A DNA stretch of 64,000 nt from Diphasiastrum complanatum (GCA_029204225.1 CM055111.1:20589003-20653002), one strand, 5' to 3'; positions 33,400-46,646 are shown, counted from the stretch's first letter. The notes: generated by a model not told the origin, from the letters alone. Program-made: numbers and translations.

Positions 33400-34486
33400 A
33401 GAAAGCATATCCATGGATTTTGTAGTTGGAGTTCCAAAGACCCAACAACAACATGATTTTATTTAGGTTGTAGTGGATCGGTTAACTAAGTTAGCTACTT
33501 TCATACTAGTTAAGTCAATTATAAAGGCTTCTGATTTAGCCTAGATCTTTGCTGAAATATTATTTCGGTTGTATGGTCTGCCAAGTGACATTCTTAGTGA
33601 TAGAGATCCTAAGCTCACAGGTCACTTTTGGTCAGCAGTATTCCATAAACTAGAAACTTCGCTGAGTTTAAGTTCTTCTGATCATTTTGAATCAGATGGC
33701 CAGACAGAAAGGACTAATCAAACTATGGAGGATATTTTGAGGACATATGTTTCTCACAAGCAATCTCATTGGAAAGATTACCTCCCATTGGTTGAGTTTG
33801 CATATAATAGTAGAAAACATTCTGCTACAAGTTACAGTCCTTTTATGCTTATGTACGATTTTCAACCTAGATCTCTGGTAAATGTTGAGAGGAAGTCTAT
33901 TAAGATCCAAAAGGTTGCTGATTTCCTACATGATATGCAAGAGATGTTGCAAGTGGCTAAGGATAATATCCGTAGTGCTCAGGATAGAGCTAAACACTAT
34001 ACCGATCTTAAGAGATTACCAAGAGATTTTAAAGTTGATAACTTGGTATATCTTAGGATTCCAAAAGATTCTAAGACGTTACGTACAAGAAAGCATTGCA
34101 AACTATCTGCTTGTTTTTGTGAACCGTTCAAGATTATTATACGAAGAATTGTTCTTTGGCATATAAACTCAATCTTCAAGGAAAATCGGCTACACACCCA
34201 ATATTTCATGTAAGTCGTTTGAAACTAATTTTACATGAAGGTGATGAAGTTGGATTGGATGAGGATTTATTCCATTTGAAAGATTTATCACTTAGTGTAC
34301 TTTGGAACCTGAGAAAGTGCTCAGAACCAGAGATAAACAATTGAGAAATCATTCTATCTATGAGTGCTTAACTTGGTGGAAAAGGTCGTATTGAGGATGC
34401 TGATTCGTGGGAGAGAGTTGATAGCATAAAGAAGAATTTCTCTAAGTTCAGCTTCTGAGGACATGAGCAGTTCAAGGGGGGAAGAA
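33400..34486 (+). pseudogene. Gypsy chromovirus 2, integrase and chromodomain remnant
   Basis: The fragment opens inside integrase (SMDFVVGVPKTQQQ at about 33.41 kb), with stops at the expected Trp/Gln positions before a 214-codon stretch from 33569 ([58 protein letters not shown]). Further frame changes lead through KLNLQGKSATHPIFHVSRLK to a degraded chromodomain (RTRDKQLRNHSIYECL). It resembles gypsy 1 in the integrase but is a different, older lineage member. A 3' LTR start follows. Confidence 0.88.
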
Positions 34487-35163
<677 letters not shown>

Positions 35164-36840
35164 ACTCTCCCTCAATGATAAACTCCCTCAATGATAAAAG
35201 TACATTCTTCTATCCCTAATAAAGTATGAAACTTTTCAAATTTACATCTACCTAATGACTTAGTAAAAATATCTGCCATTTGATTTTCAGATTTACAAAA
35301 AACAAGATCAATGGTTCCATCAAGTATTTTCTCTCGAACAAAGTGATAATGTATTTCGATGTGCTTGGTTCGAGCATGTAGAACTGGATTTTTGGCAAGG
35401 TGAATTCAGCTTTGGTTGTCACAAAAAATAGTAGTTGCATCCACCTGTGGTTGACCTAAATCAACAAGCAATCTTCATAGCCATACAGCTTCCTTTTTAG
35501 CATTGCTGAGTGCACGATATTCAGCTTCCGTCGAAGATAAGGCTACTGTAGGTTATTTTTTGCTACTCCATGAAATTGCAGCTGTACCATAACTGAATGT
35601 ATGACCATTGGTAGATCTTCTATCATCAATATTCCTTGCCCAATCAGCATCTGTGTAATCTACCAACACTGGTGCTTCAGGCTGATCATACTTCAAACCA
35701 AAATTCAACGTCCCTCAAATGTACTCGAGAATACGTTTAGCAGACTTCCAGTGTGCTTGACTAGGATTTTGCATAAATTGACTAACAACACCAACAACAT
35801 AAGAAATATCAGGTTGTGTGTGTGTCAAATAGATCAAACTACCCACCAATTGTCTGTACAAGTAAGCATCTACTTTCTCTGATTTATCATATGCAGTAAG
35901 CTTCTTGTTGACATCCATCGGTGTACTCAAAGGCTTACAATCCTGCATATTGAACTTATAAAGCAAATCTCGTGCATACTTGCTTTGTGTAAGAAAGAAA
36001 CCTCTTCCTTTTGCCATACTTCAATGCCAAGACAAGAGTGCATCAATCCTAGATCACTCATGTCAAAAATATTGGAAAGATCTGATTTGATTTCATCAAT
36101 TAAGCTCTCATTACTTCTTGTAATAATCAAATCATCTACGTACAAAACAATGAACACTATATCTGAATCTTGGTTTAGAATGTAAAGATTAGGATCGGCC
36201 TTACTCTTTATCATTCCTCTTCGCCTGAAGTGTTCATCAATGCAAGAGTACCACGCCCGCGGTGCTTGCTTCAATCCATAGATAACTTTGTTGAGCTTAC
36301 AAACAAGATGCTCTCTCCTTGGCTCAACAAATCCTTGAGGTTGTACTAAATACACCTCTTCATCCAGCACTCCACTAAGAAAAGTAGATTTAACGTCCAT
36401 TTGCTGGATCTTCCAACCATGGAAAGTAGAAATAGCAATGATAGAATGTATAGTTACCATCTTAGCTACGGGTGCAAAAGTTTTCTCAAGATCAATGTCT
36501 TATTCCTGCTCAAATCCTCTCGCAACCAACCGTGCTTTATACTTGTTGAGTTGCCCATCTGTTCCATATTTGATCTTATAAATCCATTTGCAAGTGATAG
36601 GCGTGAGGTAGCTCAACCAAGTTCCACGTCCTATTTTTTGATATGGCCACCATTTCTATTTCCATTTCTGCATGCCACTCCTTGTGCTCCTTTGCTTCAT
36701 GAAAGGTTTTTTGTTCTTGAGCCTTGAGCATGGAACCCATTAGGGCTAGATTCATCTCTAACCTTGCAAGAGGTTTCCGATTTCTGCTTGATATTCTAAC
36801 CTCTCTCTGTTCGCTAGATTCGGGAGTATCTTACTTCTTA
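35164..36840 (-). pseudogene. Ty1/copia 2 RT-RNase H remnant
   Basis: Minus strand, from the right: RISSRNRKPLARLEMNLALM, EHKEWHAEMEIEMVAISKNR, the RT start with stops (KYKARLVARGFEQ, DIDLEKTFAPVAKM), then an open 177-codon stretch (QQMDVKSTFLSGVLDEEVYL; YGLKQAPRAWYSCIDEHF; FIVLYVDDLIITRSN). A frame change near 35.99 kb leads to SKYARDLLYKFNMQDCKPLS and RNase H (YTDADWARNIDDRRSTNG; ALSSTEAEYRALSNAKKEAV; HARTKHIEIHYHFVREK). Gag, protease and integrase are missing from this copy. Stops interrupt RNase H. It ends at a polypurine tract and LTR start. Confidence 0.9.
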
Positions 36841-37889
36841 GCATCACATGTGACTGATAAGGGATATACGTCAATGTAATGTAACAATGATTGTGAATGT
36901 TGATATCACAATTAAGTTCCAAGCAATAATCATTCAATCGCACAAGCAATCAAATAGCCAATGAGTTTTAAGACAATCTTAGCTGTGAATTTACGGTTGC
37001 TCTCATACGACAGTATCAAAGTTAAGGAAGTGTCTGACCAGAGTTTCAATCACAAGCACATCCGACAAGGTGAGGCTTATCAACTGTCAGAAACAGAAGC
37101 ACTCAGCAAATAGAAGGCTTACAAAAGTGGAGAGAAGAGAAAACATGAAGACTCAGACTCTCACTGTGATCTTCTGAAAAAAAAAAACTCGGTAATTGTA
37201 TTGAAGCGTAAGTGAAGTACATATAGAGAATGAGCACGAAAGTACGCAACTCTCTAGTGACTGATATGTTGTTTCTTATTTAATTTAATTAGCTAATTCC
37301 AATCAATAGAAAAACTACAAGTGTACATTTCCCAAGTGGCATTCTTATCACATGGCTTTGCTCCAATGAGAAACGAGCACGTGGAAGGTTGCAATGTTTG
37401 CTTTGAGGCACAACAAGTAGGGCTTCTTGAATGTTTCTCTCTTAGGGCTAGCCTTCTTGTTAAGGTTTATGTCGTTTCATATTTTCCCTTCAAAATATAG
37501 TCCTTCCTTCAATTACATTTCTTTAGGCCTCTCTATCTTTAGTATGTCTTTGTATAAGTTGTCATTGTCGGGTCCATTAGATATTTCTTCATATTCGGTG
37601 ATTATCTTCATCAATTAAGTAGGTTAATTGGGATTTTGCATCATCAAATAGTACTTCAAAAAAAATAGGCATGGAATATGGTATTACATATTCCCCCCTC
37701 CCTCCCCTCAAATGTGAAGCATCCTCGCGAACAATCGAAATCAGCAACACATCAAAAAAAAGATATTTCTTCAACACATTCCATAATGGATCTCGAACAA
37801 TTAGCAAAGATAAAAAGCCTTTTCTTTAATATATATATACAAGATGTATACATTTACTCTGTTCTACAACCTCAGAGATAGTCTTTCGT
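36841..37889. other. No gene recognised
   Basis: AT-rich sequence between copia 2 and an unidentified coding-like stretch. It could include parts of an LTR, but no ends, primer site or coding motif can be supported. Confidence 0.5.
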
Positions 37890-39000
37890 CTAACTGTATC
37901 TGTCTTTCAATTTTTCTTTTCTTGGCCTCATGAAATTGACCAACAACATGGTTGCCCAGATCAGCAAAATATGTTTTAAAAATGTTCTATTATAAACAGA
38001 TTCCGCAACAACAAAGTCCTTGGTCATGTCCTTAATGAGTGTAACATTCTTTAGCAGCTCAACATTTATCTGAACGAAAGAACCGTCCAAATAGAGGCTT
38101 TGCATTGCCGACAGGACATGGCCGACAAATGTACCAAAATGTGTAACAAAATAAGTAACAAACTTTCTGTGATCTTTGTTTGCTCTTCTTTCTTTGATGG
38201 CACAAGTGACAATTTCATAGTAAACATGGTGGCACGCTTCCCAATCGAAATATAGCTCCCACAGTGTGACATCAATATCTTGTAATAGATTCTATCAAAC
38301 TTTGCAAAATCTGAAACTTCCTTCGGCTACTACAAATCAAATTGGCAATGTCTTTTCCAATAGTCTATTTGTCCTAAATAATATTTGAGAAAGTCCATTT
38401 TGTTTAGCTTCAAATACTCTAATGCATACAATAATGCACAACCTACACATAATTTTACACTACCAAAAGATATGACAAAAAATTTGCCTTGCAAAATTGC
38501 CCAACAAAGGCATCCCTTCTGTTTGAGTGTAAGCCTATTCCATAGATTCAAAAAATCTGTTTTCTCCCAGGGGGCTTCCCAGTCGGCCCAAGTAAAACCC
38601 ATTAGACCTTATCCACTTTCTTGTTCTTGGTCGCACGGGTTCGTTTGGGCTTTTGCGTGTTCCTAAGCATGTCTGCAGAATTTTGCGACTGGGCAACAGA
38701 GTTCTGGAGCAGCCTTTGACTTGCTTCGGCTCTCTCTTTGTTGGTAATTGTGCGACTGAGTTTGTCGCTCAACTCCTTTTAAATATCAGAGATTTCTTCA
38801 TCTTCCTTTGCTGGATATCTTCTTGAATCTGCCTTTGCTCAGCAACAATCTCTGTTTCTTCCTCTACTTCAGCTTCTCGGCTCCTTTCTGCATTGGAAAG
38901 TGGCTTATACTGGGATGATGGAGAGGACATCCTCATCGAGTTTCCTTGTTGGCTTGATGATGATGATGCAATCTCTGTGGTACACCGACATGCATACATA
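37890..39000 (-). pseudogene. Unidentified coding-like stretch, possibly a decayed gene of unknown origin
   Basis: Several long minus-strand frames follow each other in one direction. From about 39.0 kb a Ser/Glu-rich coiled-coil-like part (RSREAEVEEETEIVAEQRQI) runs to a stop at 38769. The next frame continues with ELSDKLSRTITNKERAEASQ and RLLQNSVAQSQNSADML. At 38.6-38.33 kb is WNRLTLKQKGCLCWAILQGK and SVKLCVGCALLYALEYLKLN. From about 38.27 kb an open run of about 127 codons (VYYEIVTCAIKERRANKDHR; LLKNVTLIKDMTKDFVVAES; FLKHILLIWATMLLVNFM) ends at TAG 37890-37892. At least two frame changes or introns are needed to connect them. I do not recognise the family. Its position between copia gag and copia RT pieces suggests cargo or an older insertion. 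Confidence 0.45.
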
Positions 39001-39239
39001 GAATACCAAACTGCAATCCTAGCTTGGAAAATGGATTACTCTTTACTAATTTACAGAATTGCTAGACCACTCAAGCTCTTGTGACACAAAAATCCAGAGA
39101 GCTCAGCGTTGTCCTCCACTGAACAGCTGTAATAACAATATCTTGATTTCGTACGATGGTAGAAATATGTCCCTCCTTTGTTTCGTTCAGATTTTGAATT
39201 AGCTCATGGCACACATTTTGAATTAGCTTAGGTGTGAGT

Positions 39240-40220
39240 TGAGAAGAGTACTCCCTTTTACCCGACACGTGAGAGCTAGCCCCACTATCTATCTACCAAG
39301 GATCTTCACCTTTGACATTTGATGATGAAAAAGAGTGAGTCGTCATGAGAACTCTCTTCCTCATCTTGTCCACTGTTGGCTTGACTTTGAGCTTGCTTCC
39401 TCTTGAAGCATTCCGAGGCATAGTGCCCCATCTTGCTACAATAGTAGAACTTGATCTTTGATTTGTCCTTCTTGGGCTTGACTTGTGATGATGATGATGT
39501 AGATCCTCCTTGATCTCCATCCTTTGCTTGCTCCTTTTTGAATGCTCCTCCCTTGCTCTTTGCTTTGCCTTTCCTCTCCATCAATGAAGGCTTTGTCATC
39601 ACCATCATTGATGGAGTGCCTCTCCATCCTTGATTTGATGTGAGCCTTCCTACTCTCCTCGGCCATCAACACACTTTGAAGGTCTTCAAGTGTAGGCAAC
39701 TTTCCCATGATGGCATAGCTTTGGAAAAGGTTAGTAAAATCACTACTTAAGCCATTAAAAACTATTTGCACAAGTTCACTCTTTTTAATAGGTTCACCAA
39801 TATAGGCAAGCTCTTTGTTCAAATCTTTCACTCTCATAACAAATTTATCTCCACTCTCACTCTTCCCTTGGAAGCATTGAGGAACTTGATTCTTGAGGGA
39901 AAGTAATCTTGAGGTATTCTTGGACTCATAGATCTTTCGAAGAGTCTCCCAAGCCTCTTGGGCTGAGGTACATACTCCTACTTCCTTGAGAAAATCATTT
40001 GAAACATTCATTTTAATACAATGGAGTGCAATCTTGCACCTTTTCTTGTATTTAGTTACTTCTTATGGATGGATTGGCTCATCTTCCTCTTCATTCACAA
40101 TATCCACCAAATCTTGTAAGACATTCCATTCTTAACTTCCAAATTGAATAAACTGAAGAGTTCAATCTATCACTAGAATCCAATAGAATCCAAAAGATAG
40201 GCACTCATGGATGTCATCTT
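39240..40220 (-). pseudogene. Ty1/copia 3 gag and protease start
   Basis: Read leftward from an ATG near 40.22 kb (MTSMSAYLLDSI, then stops), a 191-codon gag stretch (LKEVGVCTSAQEAWETLRKI; SRLLSLKNQVPQCF; GKLPTLEDLQSVLMAEESR) matches copia 1 gag. A frame change gives the zinc knuckle FYYCSKMGHYASEC, whose first Cys is Phe. The protease site IDSGASSHVSGKR follows a TAG at about 39.29 kb, and the copy ends there. This is a truncated relative of copia 1 in opposite orientation, useful for showing what copia 1 has lost. Confidence 0.88.
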
Positions 40221-40253
40221 CAATGATAGGGAAATATATTCAATGAAACAAGA

Positions 40254-40918
40254 TGTGAAAAATTTCAACTAGTTTTTGCTATTTTGGTCATATTTGTATG
40301 TTTGGCAATGGAGGCCAATTTTCATATTAGACTTAAAGTTTGACTTTCATAGTTATATTAGTCTAAAAGTATTTGAATAAACACTTTCTGAAAGTGTGGG
40401 AAAGTGTAGTACATGAGTTTTAGTAGGTTCAAATTTGAATGTTGGTGACATTGAATCTAGTCCACATTAATGCTAGGGTTTTTGTTATGGAGGAAAACCA
40501 AACTCATTAACGAGTCATGGATCTGTTATATATAGCAGTACACTCGTGGGAGGAGACACATTCTCTCTCTCTCTCTCTCTTATCTCACTTCATTCTTATT
40601 CATGAGTTCTCTGGGGTTCATCTATCCGTTGGTGCACTATATTTGTGATATCTTGCAATCTTGTGTGTAGAATGCTTATTTTATGTTAGTTTTGGATCCA
40701 CGTGTAAAATACATTAGCTTACTATTTTTGTATGGAAATCAACTTATTCATATCATATGTTTGATGTTTGATGTTTGATCAGGTTCTTATTGAGTTTGCA
40801 TCTCTTTCATTAAGTAGATGTTGATTTTTCTACATTGGCAGCATTATTAGAGTTGATCTATTTCTAACCAGAGATCAGGTTATGGAATTTGATCTTAATT
40901 GATCTGAGTTTTTTCACA
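40254..40918 (+). repeat. Copia 4 5' LTR, 665 bp
   Basis: TGTGAAAAATTTC at 40254 to ...GTTTTTTCACA at 40918, with inverted ends TGTGAAAAA/TTTTTCACA. It is directly followed by the primer-binding site TGGTATCAGAGC (40919-40930). A (CT)n run lies inside at 40561-40580. It starts only 34 bp from the ATG end of the oppositely oriented copia 3 gag. Confidence 0.88.
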
Positions 40919-42920
40919 TGGTATCAGAGCTTGTGTTGCAGGTTACGAAAGGATCAAACACATCTATCAAGAAGTTGGAGGAGATATCAATGCTAGAGCA
41001 TGCTAGATTAACTTCTACTCAAAAATTGAGTTTCTTGCATATGTAGATTGGATCTTTTGTAGGTCAAAACTCAATTTAGGTCACTGAACTTGAGTAATTT
41101 TGATTTCACACCATACTTTCTAGAAATAGTCAATTTTTTGATGCATTAGAAAGGTCTCACTTGAGGCTACAAGATTCTATATCAAGGTTTTAGCAATTGC
41201 ATGTAGAATTTGAATATTCAATATTTGTAATTTTGTCAAAACCCTAATTTTGATTGGATATCTATTTTGTGCTTCATTAGAGTGTGTTTCAATCTTAGGA
41301 AGTGGCAAGAGTCATTATATTGAGGATAGATCATAGGTTGATCAAGATTTCTACATTCTATGTGTGGATTTGCTAGATATAAGTGCTAGAAGAGAATTGA
41401 GAGGTTCCATGTCTTTGTGATTTCTTCTTGGAAACATTTGTTGTATTTCAAAAGAGTGCTTTGTGCATTGGAACAGGTTAAAAGAGAAGTATCAAGTCAT
41501 TGCAACATGGCTACATCAAGTGGATACATGTTGGAAGGTAATGATAGGCTTACCTCAAGCAACTATTCATTGTGAAAAGTGACGATGGAATGACTTCTTG
41601 AGATGAATGATGTTTTAAATATTGTTGTAGGTTTGGAGGAGAGGCTAGCAACACAACAAGAACAATTGAAGTAGCTAAAAGAGCTCTACACATGATAAAG
41701 ATGAATGTTACCAATGAACTTCTCAAGGAAGTTAGTAAGAGTATTTCATCAAAGGATGTTTGGATTCATTAAAGAAGCTTTATGAATCCAAGTCTACTTC
41801 TAGAGTGTTGACTCTAAGAAGACAAATCTTTCAAAGTCTGTAAAAGAATGAAGAGAGTCCAAATATTTTTGTTTTGAGAGTGAAGGCTTTGAATGATGAG
41901 TTATCTTGCATTGATGAGAGCATTAAGGAAGAGAGTTTGTTCAAGTTATTCTTAATGGTTTGTTGGATGCTCATGCTAACATTGTAGAAAGTCTTGCCAT
42001 TCAAAGAACTTTGCCAAGTTTGATGGATCTTCAAGAGATCTTGATCAATGAAGAATATAGACTTCAAGCAAGAGGTAAATCTACATCAACATCTCAAGTT
42101 GGAGAGGAGGCTCTGTTCGTCAAGGAAAAATTCAAGGACAAAAGAAAAAGTAAGTGGTTGAAAGGGCAAGATCAAGGGGAGGCTTTTTCAAATGGCAAAA
42201 AGAAAGATAGGCTAAAGCTAAAGTGCTTTTATTGTGGCATCAAAGGACACTTTGCAAGTGCTACAAAAAGAAGAGAGATCAAGAAGACAAGCAAGGTAAT
42301 CTTACTCATGATGAAGATGGTTTGGATGTTCAAAATTCAAATGCCGATGCTTTTGTGATGTCTTCATGTATGCTTGCTAATGATGGAGATCTAGATCCAT
42401 GGTGGATTGATAGTAGTGCAAGCTCACACATGACTTTTCACAAAGAGTACTTCACTTCTTTGTTGGCATATGAAGATGACAAGAAGGTGATCTACACGAC
42501 CAATGATGGTGAGTGTGCAATCAAAGGGACTGGAACAATTCCTATTTCTTTGTCTACAAATAGAAATGTTCATTTGAAGGATGTTTTGTTCATACCTTCC
42601 ATTACCAAGAATTTACTTAGTATGAGTCAGTTGCTAAGTAAATGTTTCAAAGTTGAATTTGATGGAGATGCTTGCATGATCAAAAGGAAGGATGTCTTGA
42701 TTGCAAAAGGTAAAAGACAAGGGAAGTTGTTCAAACTAGATGCTTGTGTTATTGCTAACCAAGTTGGATGTATGGCAAGTGAGCAAATACCTATTCAAGA
42801 GGTTTGGCATAAAGGATGGGGCACCTCAACCTCAAGTCATTGGAGGTAATGGCTAAGAAGCAAGTTGTGATTGGTCTTCCAAGATCCTTAACTAGCATCA
42901 ATCATGTTTGTGAGTCTTGA
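40919..42920 (+). pseudogene. Ty1/copia 4 gag, protease and integrase start
   Basis: After the primer-binding site and a 0.58-kb leader, gag begins near 41508 (MATSSGYMLEGNDRLTSSNY) with several stops and frame changes. A readable stretch from 41960 carries QRTLPSLMDLQEILINEE and the zinc knuckle CFYCGIKGHFA. The knuckle is cut by a frame change just before its last Cys (CYKKKRDQED in the next frame). The protease follows (WWIDSSASSHMTFHKEYF, with Ser in place of the usual Gly after DS; LKDVLFIPSITKNLLSMSQL). The start of integrase (VWHKGWGTST) ends in a stop, and similarity fades near 42.92 kb. No 3' LTR was found. Confidence 0.86.
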
Positions 42921-43639
42921 CACTAGAGTCGTCAAAAAATATGCACAAAAGTGTGCATTTCAAGCACTAATTCAAAAAATCATCTCATAAACTATGATGA
43001 ATCACATCAAATCCTTTCACGTGTGTTCTTCATATGATACATTTACTAACTAAAAATTTTGAGACCTTCATTTTGAGCAACTTATGTGTAAAATATGATG
43101 TGTCAAACATGTGAAAATATTGTCGAAACTTCAAGATATTCGTATATGAAACTATATTATTGTTAATTTAACATTCAATTTTTTTGCATGTCTATCCTTA
43201 AAAATTCTATATGATTATAGAAACATGCCTATAAAAAAAATTTAAATTTTGAAGTATATAGAGATAGATACGTGCATCCAAGATTACCCATTTAAGTGTC
43301 GATAAAAAACACCAAAACTGGAAGTATTATATTTGAGTGTATAACACCATGATTTTAAAAATATTATTTTTGGGTTGTCTACTTTAAAAAGTATTCTCCA
43401 TTCCAAGTGCTGAAAAGTGTTAAAAATTATTGAAAGGTGCTAAAAAGTTGCAGCTCTTCTGGAGATGCATTTTATAACCCTTTTGGTTGGCTATCTTCTT
43501 TTAAACATCCTTTATGACCATAGAGACATGTCTATAAAAATAAATAAATTTGGAGTCCTATAGAGATACATACATGCACCTAAAGTTACCCATGTAAAGT
43601 GTTGAAAAGCAATTGAGAGAGAGAAAATTTAAGTCTTTT
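42921..43639. other. No gene recognised
   Basis: AT-rich sequence. Two near-parallel phrases (atgattatagaaacatgcct at 43.21 kb and atgaccatagagacatgtct at 43.52 kb, each followed by ataaaaa and agagatacatacgtgca-type words) indicate an old duplication of about 300 bp. Confidence 0.5.
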
Positions 43640-44167
43640 GATAACACAATGAAGAGTTGGAGATTCAGGATCAATTGGTTGTAGTTGGTGAGGGAATTCA
43701 AGACCAAGAAATTGTACAGTTGATGCTGAATAGCTTGAATGACTCATTTCAAACCTTGGTCACGAGTATAGCTACATGGGAGCGGCTATCTAGCTATGAA
43801 GAATTGGGAGGTTTTTTGCTACAAGAAGAGCAATGACGCGAGAATGTGAGCCAACACAATAGAGGATTTGACCAAGCTCTTGCCACAAGAGGTCGAGGAG
43901 GAAGATTTGGTTGTGAAAGAAATCAATCTAGAGGAGGCAATTTGGATCAAGGTGCATTTAACTAATTTCAAGAGAGATCAAATGATAGGGCAAATTGTGG
44001 CAATTGGCGTCAAGGCCAAAGATGAGACAATACAAGGCAAAATAAACATGAAAATTGTTTATATTGCAATAAGCCTGGCCATTGAAAGCGTGAGTGCTTC
44101 AAGAAGCAGAAGGACATGACACAACGCAAGGGCAAATGGCAAGTGAGCAATATGTCGATCAGTTTGA
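43640..44167 (+). pseudogene. Ty1/copia 5 gag fragment
   Basis: Partly open plus-strand frames give GIQDQEIVQLMLNSLNDSFQ, TLVTSIATWERLSSYEELGG, GFDQALATRGRGGRFG and the zinc knuckle NCLYCNKPGH-KREC, in which the usual Trp codon is TGA. Similarity stops at about 44.167 kb, where minus-strand RT sequence begins. Confidence 0.78.
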
Positions 44168-44930
44168 TGATGACCAGCTTCTAGTGTACTTGTCTAGGAT
44201 CTTGCATAAATTGACTTACAACACCAATAAAATAAGCAATACCAGGTCATATGTGTGTTAGGTAAATCAAATTATCCACCAAATTCTTTTATAAATAAGC
44301 ATCCACTTTTTTAGCTTATATTAACATCCATTAGTGTGCTCAGTGGCTTGCAATCCTGCATATTGAACTTGTAAAACAAATATCGTGCATATATGCTTTT
44401 GAGTCATAAGAATGACACTTTCTCTTTGCCATACTTCAATGCTTAGACAATAGTGCGCATCAATCCCGAGTCACTCATTTAGAAGCATTGAATAGATCTG
44501 ATTTAATTTGATCTATTAGAATCTGACTACTTCCAATTATGATCAAATCGCAACATACCATACAATGAACACAAATTAGAACCATTTTGAAAAATGTAAA
44601 GATTGAAATCTGCAGTACTCTTTACCATTTCGGATCCCTTTCGTTTAAAGTGTTCATGGATGCAAGAGTACCACGCCCGTGGTGCTTGCTTCAATCCATA
44701 GATCACTTTGTTGAGCTTGCACACCAAGTGTTCTTGTCCAAGCTCAACAAATCCTTGAGGTTGTACCAAGTACACCTCCTCATCTAACATTCCATTAAGA
44801 AAAGCATATTTAACATCCATTTGTTGGATCTTCCAACCATATAATCCAAAAAGTGAAGATGGTCCCGTGGTAACTATTTTACCTACGGGTGCAAAGGTTT
44901 CTTCAAAATCAATAAAGTTCCTACTATTTG
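44168..44930 (-). pseudogene. Ty1/copia RT fragment related to copia 2
   Basis: Minus-strand 97-codon stretch MDVKYAFLNGMLDEEVYLVQ, PQGFVELGQEHLVCKLNKVI, YGLKQAPRAWYSCIHEHFKR, then degraded sequence matching copia 2 at 35.72-36.48 kb (for example the region around 44.34-44.36 kb against 35.91-35.95 kb). No YVDD survives in frame. It joins a gag fragment of opposite orientation on its left. Confidence 0.85.
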
Positions 44931-44950
44931 CCTCAAATCATACTGACCCA

Positions 44951-44974
44951 GGAACGGGAACGGGAACGGGAACG
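44951..44974. repeat. (GGAACG)4 hexamer repeat
   Basis: Four tandem copies of ggaacg at the end of the copia RT fragment. Confidence 0.9.
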
Positions 44975-45200
44975 CCATGTCAACGTGATAACATATACTA
45001 AAAACATATACATACACATCAAATTTTGAAATAGAGATAAAATTCATTAAATAAGAAAAACAAGCACAACAAATGATCATACTATCAAGCCCATTTTCCC
45101 ATCGATCATAAAAGATATAAGGCTCTTCTACTTGCATTTGTCATCATACGTATTATAGCACACCACAAAAGTTGTGCATGATCATGACATTATATCATCA

Positions 45201-45202
<2 letters not shown>

Positions 45203-45260
<58 letters not shown>
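45203..45260. repeat. (CT)n microsatellite
   Basis: An uninterrupted run of about 29 CT units downstream of the GATB gene. Confidence 0.97.
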
Positions 45261-45262
<2 letters not shown>

Positions 45263-46571
45263 CGAACACCAAAACCTCACTCCCATCATATGGAAATGGA
45301 CAACCGACGCACAACAATAGTTGCTGCCAACAAACATCAAAAAGCAGCCCGATCCAAAACATTAGGCATCCAAGCCAGCAGACAGCCATGAATCAACACA
45401 ATACAGGCCCTCAAAAGTTGGAGGATAGCATTAGATGAAGGGCTCATCTCGATCTGCACTTTGATTAACAAACAAAAAAAAACAGTACGTAAACTATATA
45501 TTTTTCAGGCTCCGTTCCGGAACAGAACTTGTTCCGTCCAGAATGGGCAACTATGTCGCAGCTTCAATGAGCATAGTCTTTACTTGTGTTAAATTTAGCA
45601 CCACTGAACAAATTCATTACATACAAGAACAAGTCTATTTGTCCAATATCTGTTGACAACTCTATAGGTATGCAAATCCATGCTCAATTTTTCTCCTACA
45701 CAACATAAACAGATGTGAATACTCAAGTGTTGCTAGGATGACATTCAAATGGGCTTTGAGCTTTGCTATATGCGAAGCACTTTTCTCACATGGTTTAGTT
45801 AGATGGCCAACACAATGCTTGGCAGATAGTTTCTCACATATGTTTATGCTGAGTTCATTGGGGTAGCCCACAAGTTGAAGATAAAAATTCACTTTTCGTA
45901 AGATTTGACTTATCGGCAGCAAATTGTAGAGACAAGTGAAATGCCCAAGTGTTGACATAGCCAACCTAATCTTTTACAGGCTGCATTGCCTGTGCTTATC
46001 ACAGAGCTGATGACCAATTTTTGGAGCTGTAGTCAGCACCTATTAACTGAAAAATGAAAGTTTCATCTACAACAACAGCCAGCTTGATCATGGGTATCAT
46101 ACTCCTACTCCAGGCCATAAATTCATCAAGACCAACATCTTTTGCTAATAAGGCAACCAAATGTTCAGTTGTTCTCCGTTTATCCCCTCAGCATTGACAC
46201 TCTTCTGCAGTTTGTCCTTGTCCAGTAAGTGCTCAATTTCAAAGCTTCAATTTTGACAAATAGTCTCACAAGCTGAAATGAATTAAATTGAAAAATATGT
46301 GCTGCAAGACTAGTGGACAATGCCCCAAGAAAATCACCTTTAGCTCTGCAGCTCCTTTGTATCCTACGGACAAAATCCACGTCAATTTTCTTCTAAGGAG
46401 AAAAATCCCAAGCATCATACTTGCTGTATAAAAATTCTTCTTAGATGTCAACTCTTTGGCAGGTAGTCATTCAGTCAATCAATGCTGTTCCAATTCAACT
46501 TCTCAATTGGAACCTTTTCGAAATGTACTAGGTATTGTGCGCAAACTTGAGCTCTCCAAGATCTTCAAGCA
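45261..46571 (-). other. 3' flank of GATB
   Basis: Sequence after the GATB stop codon, probably beginning with its 3' UTR. At about 45.51-45.55 kb there is gttccggaacagaacttgtt followed by gggcaactatg, the self-complementary motif and end type of the MITE family seen elsewhere in the window. The rest is AT-rich with no recognisable protein. Confidence 0.55.
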
Positions 46572-46646
46572 CTAGGCAGTCAGCTTTCGCAGGAGGATCT
46601 CATTCATCACAGTTGGATTAACTCTTCCACCAGTAGCTTTCATTAC
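46572..46646 (-). CDS. GATB last exon
   Basis: A 75-bp exon, acceptor GTTGTAG, encoding [20 protein letters not shown] then KLTA and TAG. It matches the family's conserved C-terminus. Confidence 0.94.
   Translation of the reverse strand, partial: VMKATGGRVNPTVMNEILLRKLTA

Noticed and set aside
37890..39000. Assignment of the unidentified tract to an endogenous virus
   Set aside because: The tract is coding-like, but I recall no viral family motif that fits it. I leave it unidentified rather than guess.
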